Assembly (NCBI RefSeq): GCF_003952425.1 | Contig: NZ_CP034449.1 | Coordinates: 868,001 to 932,000, forward strand | Reading direction: 5' to 3' | Origin: Mesorhizobium sp. M2A.F.Ca.ET.046.03.2.1 | GTDB taxonomy: Bacteria > Pseudomonadota > Alphaproteobacteria > Rhizobiales > Rhizobiaceae | DNA: 64,000 bases | Part shown: piece by piece, positions 56,886 through 64,000 of the stretch | Layout of the letters: each line of letters begins with the position of its first letter | Numbering within the stretch: the stretch's first letter is position 1 | The notes under the pieces: model-generated | Database searches by the model: none | What the model saw: only the letters and a program-made list of their open reading frames with translations | What the model was told of the DNA's origin: nothing | Program-made: the position numbers and the translations under genes

Positions 56886-57997
56886 TGCGCATCGCCAACA
56901 TATACAATCTCGGCATAAAGGAACTGCGCGGTCTCATGCGGGACCCGATGATGCTCGTGCTGATCGTCTATGCCTTCACCGCCGCCATCTACACCGCCTC
57001 GAAGGCGATGCCCGAGACGCTCAATCACGCTCCGATCGCCATCGTCGATGAGGATCAGTCGCCGGTCTCGTCGCGCGTCGTCACGGCATTTTATCCGCCC
57101 TACTTCACCGCGCCTTTGCTCATCTCCCAGCCGGAGATGGACAGCCGCATGGATTCAGGCATGGATACTTTCGCGCTGGATATTCCGCCGAACTTCCAGC
57201 GCGATCTGCTGGCCGGCCGCTCGCCGGCGGTCCAGCTCAACATCGACGCCACCCGGATGTCGCAGGCCTTTACCGGCGGAGGCTACATCCAGTCGATCGT
57301 TTCGGGAGAAGTGAACGAATTCCTCGACCGCTATCGTTCCAAGGCCTCCCTGCCCGTCGACCTCGACCTGCGGGCGCGCTTCAACCCTGAACTCAACAAG
57401 GGTTGGTTCGGCGCCATCACCAATGCCATCTCCTCGATCACGATGCTGTCTATCGTGCTCACCGGCGCAGCGCTGATCCGCGAGCGCGAGCACGGGACGA
57501 TCGAGCATCTTCTGGTGATGCCGGTCACCGCATTCGAGATCATGACGAGCAAGATCTGGTCGATGGGCATTGTCGTGCTCGTGGCGTCCGGCCTTGCACT
57601 CGTCGTCGTCATCCAGGGGCTGCTGTCGGTCCCCATCAACGGATCGATCGCGCTATTCATGGTGGGCGCGGCGCTCGACATCGTCGCCATGACCTGCCTG
57701 GGGATATTCCTTGCCACCGTCGCCGGCTCCATGCCGCAATTCGGCCTGCTGCTGATGATGGTGCTCCTGCCCCTGCAGGTGCTGTCCGGCGGCGTCACGC
57801 CGCGCGAGAGCATGCCCATGGCCATCCAGGCCATCATGTTCACCGCGCCCAACACACATTTCGTCATGCTGGCACAGGCGGTGCTGTTCCGCGGCGCGGG
57901 CCTCGATGTCGTGTGGCCGCAGCTCGCGGCGCTGCTGGTCATCAGCACGCTCCTGTTTGCGTTCTCGCTGCGGCGCTTCCGCCAGTTCCTGAAATAG
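56885..57997 (+). CDS. yhhJ: ABC-2 type permease (YhhJ-like)
   Basis: The protein has 370 residues. An N-terminal helix is followed by a large periplasmic domain (HAPIAIVDEDQSPVSSRVVT, IPPNFQRDLLAG). A membrane core carries REREHGTIEHLLVMPVTAFE and a TCLGIFLATVAGSMPQFGLL segment. The ATG overlaps the last base of the rbbA stop. With the HlyD protein and the RbbA-like protein it completes a tripartite-type exporter; the substrate is unknown. Confidence 0.9.
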   Translation: MRIANIYNLGIKELRGLMRDPMMLVLIVYAFTAAIYTASKAMPETLNHAPIAIVDEDQSPVSSRVVTAFYPPYFTAPLLISQPEMDSRMDSGMDTFALDIPPNFQRDLLAGRSPAVQLNIDATRMSQAFTGGGYIQSIVSGEVNEFLDRYRSKASLPVDLDLRARFNPELNKGWFGAITNAISSITMLSIVLTGAALIREREHGTIEHLLVMPVTAFEIMTSKIWSMGIVVLVASGLALVVVIQGLLSVPINGSIALFMVGAALDIVAMTCLGIFLATVAGSMPQFGLLLMMVLLPLQVLSGGVTPRESMPMAIQAIMFTAPNTHFVMLAQAVLFRGAGLDVVWPQLAALLVISTLLFAFSLRRFRQFLK

Positions 57998-58024
57998 GAC
58001 CCACTCACAACCCAGGAGTATTCC

Positions 58025-59059
58025 ATGCCCAAGACTATGAAAGCAGCCGTCGTTCGCCAGTTCGGCAAGCCGCTCGTGATCGAAGAGGTTCAGGTGCCAA
58101 CGCCCGGAGCAGGCCAGATCCTCGTCAAGATCGCGGCCACGGGCGTGTGCCACACCGATCTGCACGCCGCCGAAGGCGATTGGCCGGTGAAGCCTAAGCC
58201 GCCCTTCATTCCCGGCCATGAGGGTGTCGGGCATGTCGTGGCCGTTGGATCAGGCGTCAAGCACGTCAAGGAAGGCGATCGCGTCGGCGTGCCCTGGCTC
58301 TATACCGCCTGCGGCCACTGCAGACATTGCCTCGGCGGATGGGAGACGCTTTGCGAGGAGCAGCAGAACACCGGTTATTCGGTGAACGGCAGCTTTGCCG
58401 AATACGTCCTTGCCGATCCCGATTATGTCGGCCATCTGCCGGGCAACATATCATTCACGGAGATCGCGCCGATCCTGTGCGCGGGCGTCACCGTCTACAA
58501 GGGCCTCAAGGTCACGGATACCAAGCCTGGCGAATGGGTGGTGATCTCGGGTATCGGCGGGCTCGGCCACCTGGCGGTTCAATACGCGAAGGCGATGGGG
58601 CTGAACGTCATTGCGGTCGACATCGACGATGCGAAGCTCGACCTCGCCAAACGCCTCGGTGCCGCGCTGGCCGTCAACGCCCGCCAGGCCGATCCCGCCG
58701 CCTTCGTCAAGAAGGAGGTCGGCGGCGCCCAGGGGGTTCTTGTCACCGCCGTGTCGCCGAAAGCCTTCGAGCAGGCGCTCGGAATGGTCGGCCGCGGAGG
58801 AACGGTGTCGCTCAACGGTTTGCCGCCAGGCGATTTCCCGCTGTCGATCTTCGATACCGTGCTCAACGGCGTGACGGTCCGCGGTTCGATCGTCGGGACA
58901 CGGCTCGACCTGCAGGAAGCGCTGGACTTTGCGGGGGACGGCAAGGTCAAGGCGACAATCGAGACCGAACAGCTCGAGAACATCAACGACATCTTCTCCC
59001 GTATGCACAAGGGTGACATCCAGGGCCGCATCGTCATTGATTATGAGAAGCGGGCCTGA
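58025..59059 (+). CDS. adhP: Zinc-dependent alcohol dehydrogenase (AdhP/AdhA type)
   Basis: The protein has 344 residues. The catalytic-zinc region is [14 protein letters not shown] with PGHEGVGHV. The structural zinc site has four Cys in [16 protein letters not shown], and the NAD motif is [19 protein letters not shown] precedes the ATG. It oxidises ethanol and other primary alcohols or reduces the aldehydes. It lies 27 nt behind the exporter genes on the same strand, so it could be co-transcribed with them. Confidence 0.9.
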   Translation: MPKTMKAAVVRQFGKPLVIEEVQVPTPGAGQILVKIAATGVCHTDLHAAEGDWPVKPKPPFIPGHEGVGHVVAVGSGVKHVKEGDRVGVPWLYTACGHCRHCLGGWETLCEEQQNTGYSVNGSFAEYVLADPDYVGHLPGNISFTEIAPILCAGVTVYKGLKVTDTKPGEWVVISGIGGLGHLAVQYAKAMGLNVIAVDIDDAKLDLAKRLGAALAVNARQADPAAFVKKEVGGAQGVLVTAVSPKAFEQALGMVGRGGTVSLNGLPPGDFPLSIFDTVLNGVTVRGSIVGTRLDLQEALDFAGDGKVKATIETEQLENINDIFSRMHKGDIQGRIVIDYEKRA

Positions 59060-59060
59060 G

Positions 59061-59113
59061 GCGCCGGCTGTAACCCTCGGAACGCGAGCTCAGCCGGCGC
59101 AGTCGGCTGAGCT
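59061..59113. terminator. Two mutually exclusive 10-bp stems between convergent genes
   Basis: GCGCCGGCTG (59061-59070) pairs with CAGCCGGCGC (59091-59100). Alternatively AGCTCAGCCG (59087-59096) pairs with CGGCTGAGCT (59104-59113) around a 7-nt loop. Both stems are perfect and share bases, so only one can form at a time. They lie just after the adhP stop, with no T tract. A transcript-end function is the simplest reading. Confidence 0.45.
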
Positions 59114-59208
59114 GGTTCGGTCGCCATTGGTCGCGCGCGATCCGGCCGAGTGCACCCATTCGCGGCCTCGGCCGCTTAAACGCGAGCTCCACGGGCGAGC
59201 AGTTCCCC

Positions 59209-60285
59209 CTACCCTCTGACGAGTTCGTCCTGATTTATCCTCATGCCACTTCGCGCGTCGAATAGGTGGACCTTCGAAACCATCACCTCTAACCCAACCT
59301 CTTGATCGGGCTTGAACGGCTGCTGATCCCGAACTTCGGCCACGAGCTCGACCCCGCTTGTCCTCAACGTCAGTTCCTGAGCCTCTCCTGTCGGCTCCAC
59401 CACCTGGACGCTGGCCCTCGCGTGATCGCCCCCGACGATGATGTGCTGAGGACGGATCCCGTAAATCACCTCTTGTGCGCCGTGGAACTCCAGACCTTTG
59501 GGCAATGGCAGGCGAAGGCCTGAACCGGCTTCGAACGCGCCGTTGTCGACGCGACCTTCGATGAGATTCATTTCCGGGGAGCCGATAAAGCCCGCGACGA
59601 ACAGATTGGCCGGTTTCTCGTAGAGTTCGGAAGGGGTGCCGATCTGTTCGATGCGGCCCTTGTTCAGGACCACGATTCGGTCGGCGAGCGTCATCGCCTC
59701 GGTCTGGTCATGCGTGACGTAGATGCTGGTGCGGCCGAGCCGCTGGTGCAGCTTCTTGATCTCGGCACGCATCTTCACGCGCAGCTTGGCGTCGAGATTG
59801 CTGAGCGGCTCGTCGAACAGGAAGGCCGAGGGCGCGCGCACGATCGCGCGACCCATGGCGACACGCTGGCGCTGGCCGCCGGACAGCTGACGCGGCATGC
59901 GGCCGAGCAGGTCCTGCAGACCGAGGATTTCGGCCGCCGCCTTCACCCTGGAGACGATCTCCTCCCTGGGAACCTTGGCCAGCCGAAGCGCGAAGCTCAT
60001 ATTGTCGGCCACGCTCATATGCGGATAGAGCGCGTAGCTCTGGAAGACCATGGCTATGTCGCGCGACTTGGCCGGCATCTCGTCGACGACGCGCCCGCCG
60101 ATGCGGATCTCACCAGTCGTATGCTCTTCGAGTCCCGCGATGATGCGCAGGAGCGTTGACTTGCCGCAGCCCGACGGACCGACAAGGACCACGAACTCGC
60201 CGCTGGCGATTTCGATGTTGACGTCGCGCAGAACTTCCACCGCGCCGAAGCTCTTGCCGAGCTGTTCTATCTCGATTGCGGACAC
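59209..60285 (-). CDS. CUT1 sugar-type ABC transporter ATP-binding protein (UgpC/MalK family)
   Basis: The protein has 358 residues. It has Walker A GPSGCGKST, signature QLSGGQRQRVAMGRA, Walker B FLFDEPLSNLDA and the C-terminal TOBE regulatory fold (GSPEMNLIEGRV). It starts with GTG 60285 after GGGAGAAG. It is the last gene of an operon with a binding protein, two permeases and an RraA-family protein. UgpC-type ATPases may also serve other CUT1 importers. Confidence 0.92.
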   Translation of the reverse strand: MSAIEIEQLGKSFGAVEVLRDVNIEIASGEFVVLVGPSGCGKSTLLRIIAGLEEHTTGEIRIGGRVVDEMPAKSRDIAMVFQSYALYPHMSVADNMSFALRLAKVPREEIVSRVKAAAEILGLQDLLGRMPRQLSGGQRQRVAMGRAIVRAPSAFLFDEPLSNLDAKLRVKMRAEIKKLHQRLGRTSIYVTHDQTEAMTLADRIVVLNKGRIEQIGTPSELYEKPANLFVAGFIGSPEMNLIEGRVDNGAFEAGSGLRLPLPKGLEFHGAQEVIYGIRPQHIIVGGDHARASVQVVEPTGEAQELTLRTSGVELVAEVRDQQPFKPDQEVGLEVMVSKVHLFDARSGMRINQDELVRG

Positions 60286-60311
60286 CTATTCTTCTCCCGT
60301 ACCGGCGCGGC

Positions 60312-61067
60312 TCATTTTCCTTGGGCCTGCCGCCATGCGCGGTATTCGGCCTCGCCCTCGGGGCTCAACGGGTAGTATTTCCGCAGGTCTCCTCCTTGCG
60401 CGAGCCGCGCGCGCGAAAACTCCTCCCACTCGATATGCGCGCCGGCGAGCTCGACCAATCTGGGGGCAAGGGCGACCGGCACGACGACAACGCCATCGTC
60501 GTCGGCGACGATGATGTCGCCCGGGATGACCAGGACGTTCGAGCAGGCGATCGGAACGTTGACGGCAAAGGGGACGATGTTGGTCTGGGCGTGGAAATTC
60601 GGCGTGACGCCCCTCACCCAGATGCCGATATCGAGCGCCGCCGCCTGGGCGGAATCGCGAATGCAGCCGTCGACAACGACGCCGGCGCCGCCCCGCCCAG
60701 CAAAATAGGTCAGCATCATCTCACCGAAAATGCCGCTGCCCAGATCGCCGCGGGCATCGACCACCACCATGTCGCCGGGCTGGGTGGGATAAAGCACGTG
60801 GCGGTGCAGTTGCCGCTCAGGCTCCTCATACTCCGTCTCGTTGTACAGATCCTCGCGCTTCGGCATGCACTGGAGCGTCAGCGCTGGCCCTGCCGCCGTG
60901 CTGCCGGAACGCAAGGGACGCGGCCCGCGGATCTGCGGGTCGCGAATGCCCATCTTGTGGTAGAGCTCGCTGGCCAGCGTCGCCGAACCGATCGCCGCCA
61001 GCGCGTCGACCAGTTCTCGTGGCGGCCGGGAAATGTCCGGTATCGCCGGTATCTGGTCAGCTTGCAT
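60312..61067 (-). CDS. RraA-family protein (HMG/CHA-aldolase-like)
   Basis: The protein has 251 residues. Core features are GDMVVVDARGDLGSGIFGEM and GAGVVVDGCIRDS, the Gly-x-x-Arg-Asp motif that binds metal and substrate in class II pyruvate aldolases of the HMG/CHA type, followed by VIPGDIIVADDDGVVVVP. True RNase E inhibitors share this fold but are shorter (about 160 residues). GGAGGAAC precedes ATG 61067. Its place inside a sugar-transport operon favours a catabolic aldolase or decarboxylase. Confidence 0.83.
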   Translation of the reverse strand: MQADQIPAIPDISRPPRELVDALAAIGSATLASELYHKMGIRDPQIRGPRPLRSGSTAAGPALTLQCMPKREDLYNETEYEEPERQLHRHVLYPTQPGDMVVVDARGDLGSGIFGEMMLTYFAGRGGAGVVVDGCIRDSAQAAALDIGIWVRGVTPNFHAQTNIVPFAVNVPIACSNVLVIPGDIIVADDDGVVVVPVALAPRLVELAGAHIEWEEFSRARLAQGGDLRKYYPLSPEGEAEYRAWRQAQGK

Positions 61068-61144
61068 TCCGTTCCTCCAATCTGCGCTGAGGCGCAAGCC
61101 TCAGCGATCGTCACTCAGTTGCGTTCAACCATCGTTCCAGCCGT

Positions 61145-62023
61145 TCAACCGCGAACCGCACCAGTCGTCAGGCCTTTGACCAGCAGCCCCTGGGCGAACC
61201 AGACGAACACCAAGGTCGGGATGACCATGAGCACGCCGGCGGCCGACATGGCGCCCCAGTCGATGCCATACTGCGAGACGAAATTGGTGAGCCCGACGGG
61301 CAGCGTCTGCGCCGCCTTGCTCGAAGTCAGGGTCAAGGCGAGCAAGAGGTCGTTCCAGGTGAAGAGGAAGGTGATCACGGCGCTGGCGCCGATGCCCGGC
61401 GCAATCAGCGGCGCGACGATCTGGACCAGCGTGCGCACGGTGCCGGCGCCGTCCGACTGGGCGGCCTCCTCAATCTCCTTCGGCACATCCTGAATGAAGC
61501 CCAGAAGCAGCCAGATGGCGACCGGCAGCTTGGCCGCGGTATGGCTGAGGATCAGCGCCCAGACGGTGTCGAGCAGGCCCATGGCTGCGAACACGGCGAA
61601 GAGCGGGATGGCAAGCGCGATGACAGGGATCATGCGCATGATCAAAAGCAGCCCGAAGATCAGCATGGCGCCCGGCATCCTGAAGCGCGACAGCGCATAG
61701 GCGCAGGGGATGGCCAGCAGATGGACGAGGACGACCGTCGCCACCGAGACGATGACGGTGTTCCAGACATAGCCCATCGTGTCGTACTGGGCGAAGACCG
61801 CGACATACTGCGTCAGCGTCGCGGTCTCGGGGATGATGTGCACCGGAACCGAGAAGATGTCGGCCGAGCTGCGGATCGAGGTCAGGAACAGCCACACCAG
61901 CGGAAAAACGGTGAGCGCGACGGTCAGGACCAGCGCCAAATACCGACCGGCGATCGCCGCCGTGAACCGGCGGCGCCGGCGCTTTGGCATGGAACGTGCG
62001 CCGACGATGACGGCTTCGGTCAT
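61145..62023 (-). CDS. CUT1 sugar-type ABC transporter permease (MalG family)
   Basis: The protein has 292 residues with six membrane segments. The coupling loop is EEAAQSDGAGTVRTLVQIVAP and a late FTWNDLLLALTL segment is typical of MalG-type proteins. GGAGGGCGAT precedes ATG 62023, which overlaps the stop of the partner permease (ATGA). It carries an Arg-rich N-terminal tail (SMPKRRRRRF). Confidence 0.9.
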   Translation of the reverse strand: MTEAVIVGARSMPKRRRRRFTAAIAGRYLALVLTVALTVFPLVWLFLTSIRSSADIFSVPVHIIPETATLTQYVAVFAQYDTMGYVWNTVIVSVATVVLVHLLAIPCAYALSRFRMPGAMLIFGLLLIMRMIPVIALAIPLFAVFAAMGLLDTVWALILSHTAAKLPVAIWLLLGFIQDVPKEIEEAAQSDGAGTVRTLVQIVAPLIAPGIGASAVITFLFTWNDLLLALTLTSSKAAQTLPVGLTNFVSQYGIDWGAMSAAGVLMVIPTLVFVWFAQGLLVKGLTTGAVRG

Positions 62024-62943
62024 ATCGCCCTCCGTTTCGCGATGAGCCACGGCACTCCGTAAAGCAGGCCGAGCACGAACAGCGACATGCCCAGCGCGAT
62101 GTAGGAGACCGCCGCCGCGTGTCCGAAATCCACCGCCTGAAACGCCAGCAGGTAGGAATAGACCGTGAGCAGGTTAGTGGCGCCGCCCGGTCCTCCTTGC
62201 GTCATCAGCCAGACGACGTCGAAGGTGCGGAACGTGTCGATGATGCGCAGCATCAGCGCGATCATGATGACCGGACGCATCAGCGGCAGCACGATATGCC
62301 AGAAGCGCTGCCATGGCGTGGCGCCGTCCACTGTGGCCGCCTCGAGCGGCTCCTGCGGCAAGGATTGCAGGCCGGCAAGAAACAGGAGCACCATCAGCGG
62401 CGTGTTCTGCCACACATCGGCGACGATCACCGAGACGAGCGCCCAGGCCGGATGGGTGAGCCACGGAATGTCGGGCAGGTTGAAGATGCGCAGCAGCGCG
62501 TCGACCAGCCCATACTGGGTGTTGAACAGCCAGCGGAAATTCAGGCCGACGACGGCGGGCGCGATCATCGGCGGGACCAGGAGCAAGGTGCGCGCGAGGC
62601 GCATGCCGCGCAGTTTGCCGTTGACGAGCACAGCGATCGCCATGCCGGCCACCACTTCGATCGTGATGGAAACGACGCTGAAGATGGTCTGGTTTCGGAG
62701 CGCTTGGTTGAACTGGCGGCCGAACAGCTCGTCGGTGTAGTTTCCCGTTCCGACGAATGGCGCCGATCCGCTGAGGTCCCAGCGGAAGAAGCTCATGATG
62801 AAGGAGTATCCGAGCGGATAGATGAGGATGGCCAGCATGACGAAAAGCGCCGGGCTGGCCAGCAGGTATCCTCTCTGCCAGGTGTAGGGCAGCGGCGAAC
62901 GTCGCCGGCGCCCTGACACCCGCGTCTGCGCAACGGGCGCCAT
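62020..62943 (-). CDS. CUT1 sugar-type ABC transporter permease (MalF family)
   Basis: The protein has 307 residues with six membrane segments. The N-terminal YLLASPALFVMLAILIYPLG is the usual first helix, and the coupling loop is EAATVDGATPWQRFWHIVLP. ATG 62943 replaces an upstream TTG and lies two bases past the stop of the binding protein. It pairs with the MalG-type permease. Confidence 0.9.
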   Translation of the reverse strand: MAPVAQTRVSGRRRRSPLPYTWQRGYLLASPALFVMLAILIYPLGYSFIMSFFRWDLSGSAPFVGTGNYTDELFGRQFNQALRNQTIFSVVSITIEVVAGMAIAVLVNGKLRGMRLARTLLLVPPMIAPAVVGLNFRWLFNTQYGLVDALLRIFNLPDIPWLTHPAWALVSVIVADVWQNTPLMVLLFLAGLQSLPQEPLEAATVDGATPWQRFWHIVLPLMRPVIMIALMLRIIDTFRTFDVVWLMTQGGPGGATNLLTVYSYLLAFQAVDFGHAAAVSYIALGMSLFVLGLLYGVPWLIAKRRAI

Positions 62944-62945
62944 GC

Positions 62946-64000
62946 TCAATCGTAGGCCCCGGCCCGGCGCATGATGTCCTCCGCCTCGGTCGCCGCCTGG
63001 TTAAGCGAGTCGGCGGGGGAAGCCTGGTCGGACAGGGCCTGCTCGATGGCCGAGAACATCAAGGTGCAGACCTTCGAGAAGCCGGCAAGCTTGGGCCACT
63101 CCTTGCCGTTGGCGATCGTCGTCTCGAGCTGTTGCAGCCATGTCGCCTGGGGGCCCTTGGCCGCGGCGATCACTTCCTTGGCCAGGCTCTGGCTGCTCGG
63201 GAAGTTGGTGAACTGATCGAACTGCAGCCGCTGGGCGTCGGTGCTGACCGTGTATTTGATGAACGCGACGGCGGGTTCCTTGCGTCCGGACTGGCCATTC
63301 AGCGCCATGGCATGCGAGATGGCACATGAGATCGCCGCCTTGTCCCGCACATAGGGCGCCGTCGACCATTTGCCGACGACGCGCGAGGTTTCCGGATTGG
63401 AAAGGGTGGCGAAGGCGCCCGGCCAATCGAAAGTGGCATAGACCGTGCCGGACGAGAATTCGGTCGAGTTCTCGTTCCATTGATAGCCGACGGCGTCGGG
63501 CGGCACGATTTTGTGCTTCTGGATCAGATCGCGATAGAAGGTGAGCGCCTTTATGCCGGCTTCGGAGTTGAAGGCCGGCTTGTTGGCCTGGTCGACCCAG
63601 TCGCCGCCTGCCTGCCAGAGCAGGTCGCTGAAGGTGCGTTGCGCCGGATCGCCCTGTCCCGGCACGACAAGGCCATAGTGACCGTCGCCGGTGAGTTTCA
63701 GACCGACATCGACCAGTTCTTCCCAGGTTTCGGCCGGCTTCAGGCCTTTTTCCTGATAGATGTCGCTGCGGTAGTACTGAACGCGCGCATCCATGTTGCG
63801 CGGAATCGCCGCCAGATTTCCGGTCTTGGGATCGCGCAGGTATTTGACCGCGACGGGATAGAAGTCCGCCAGCTCGGAGTCGCTGAAATAGCTGTTCAGC
63901 GGCGCGAAATGGTTGAAGTAGGAATCGATCTGCGCCGTATGGGTACTGTAGACGTCGTACTGGCTCGACCGCGCCGCGCTCAACGTGACCACCTTCGCCG
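62946..64000 (-). CDS. CUT1 sugar-type ABC transporter substrate-binding protein, 5' end outside window
   Basis: The reading frame is open through base 64000, so the signal peptide and first strands are missing. The visible 350 residues fit a family-1 extracellular solute-binding protein: YPVAVKYLRDPKTGNLAAIP, RVQYYRSDIYQEKGLKPAET, FATLSNPETSRVVGKW and AISHAMALNGQSGRKEPAV. An internal GTG at 63992 is not the true start. It heads the operon with two permeases, an RraA-family protein and a UgpC-type ATPase. Confidence 0.85.
   Translation of the reverse strand, partial: AKVVTLSAARSSQYDVYSTHTAQIDSYFNHFAPLNSYFSDSELADFYPVAVKYLRDPKTGNLAAIPRNMDARVQYYRSDIYQEKGLKPAETWEELVDVGLKLTGDGHYGLVVPGQGDPAQRTFSDLLWQAGGDWVDQANKPAFNSEAGIKALTFYRDLIQKHKIVPPDAVGYQWNENSTEFSSGTVYATFDWPGAFATLSNPETSRVVGKWSTAPYVRDKAAISCAISHAMALNGQSGRKEPAVAFIKYTVSTDAQRLQFDQFTNFPSSQSLAKEVIAAAKGPQATWLQQLETTIANGKEWPKLAGFSKVCTLMFSAIEQALSDQASPADSLNQAATEAEDIMRRAGAYD

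Noticed and set aside
60312..61067. RNase E activity regulator RraA
   Set aside because: The protein is about 90 residues longer than true RraA and lies in a sugar-transport operon. An aldolase-like role fits better.

Overview
The window looks like chromosomal DNA of a Rhizobiales alphaproteobacterium, most likely Mesorhizobium or a close relative. The evidence is the high GC, the dense catabolic gene sets each with its own regulator, the many ABC transporters, and three copies of a roughly 107-bp two-palindrome intergenic repeat that resembles the rhizobial RIME1 element. The genus is an inference. I saw no rRNA, tRNA, CRISPR array, integrase, transposase or phage gene.

Layout. 0-10 kb: the 3' part of a fused acyltransferase/acyl-ACP synthetase, an SDR with a divergent AraC regulator, a membrane GGDEF-EAL protein, a methyltransferase, and an MDR oxidoreductase with a divergent LysR regulator. 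10-14 kb: a metQ-metN-metI importer followed by a 2-oxoglutarate/Fe(II)-type oxygenase. 14-17 kb: an unusual tight operon of periplasmic binding protein, DAACS symporter and Asp/Glu racemase. 17-26.6 kb: an SDR lacking the catalytic Tyr opposite anmK, a large inverted repeat, and several transporter/regulator and enzyme/regulator pairs. 26.6-33 kb: a livKHMGF operon that continues into a hydantoin-type racemase and a GntR/FCD regulator, with a palindromic operator candidate at its promoter. 33-35 kb: a small secreted protein and an ammonia-lyase homologue that lacks the Ala-Ser-Gly triad forming the MIO cofactor.

35-50.6 kb is the most distinctive region. One operon (SDR, class II aldolase, CUT2 sugar-type ABC importer, PfkB kinase, second SDR) lies next to a second operon (acetoacetyl-CoA synthetase, thiolase-like protein without its nucleophilic Cys, DUF35 protein, MaoC hydratase, MFS transporter, GntR/UTRA regulator). 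Both promoters carry the same palindrome, TGGTTATAACCA, and a thiolase gene diverges from the second. I read this as one regulon that takes up a carbohydrate-like compound, splits it and sends an acetoacetyl-CoA product into central metabolism. The substrate is unknown.

49.4-56.9 kb holds an acetyl-CoA acetyltransferase, a nucleoside hydrolase, an epimerase 3' remnant, an SDR and a yhiI-rbbA-yhhJ-like exporter. Four of the five full-size genes here each carry one missing base in a short G or C run. No other gene in the window shows this, so it is either a local consensus-quality problem or local gene decay. 58-64 kb: adhP, then a CUT1 sugar-type ABC importer with an embedded RraA-family gene, running off the window end.
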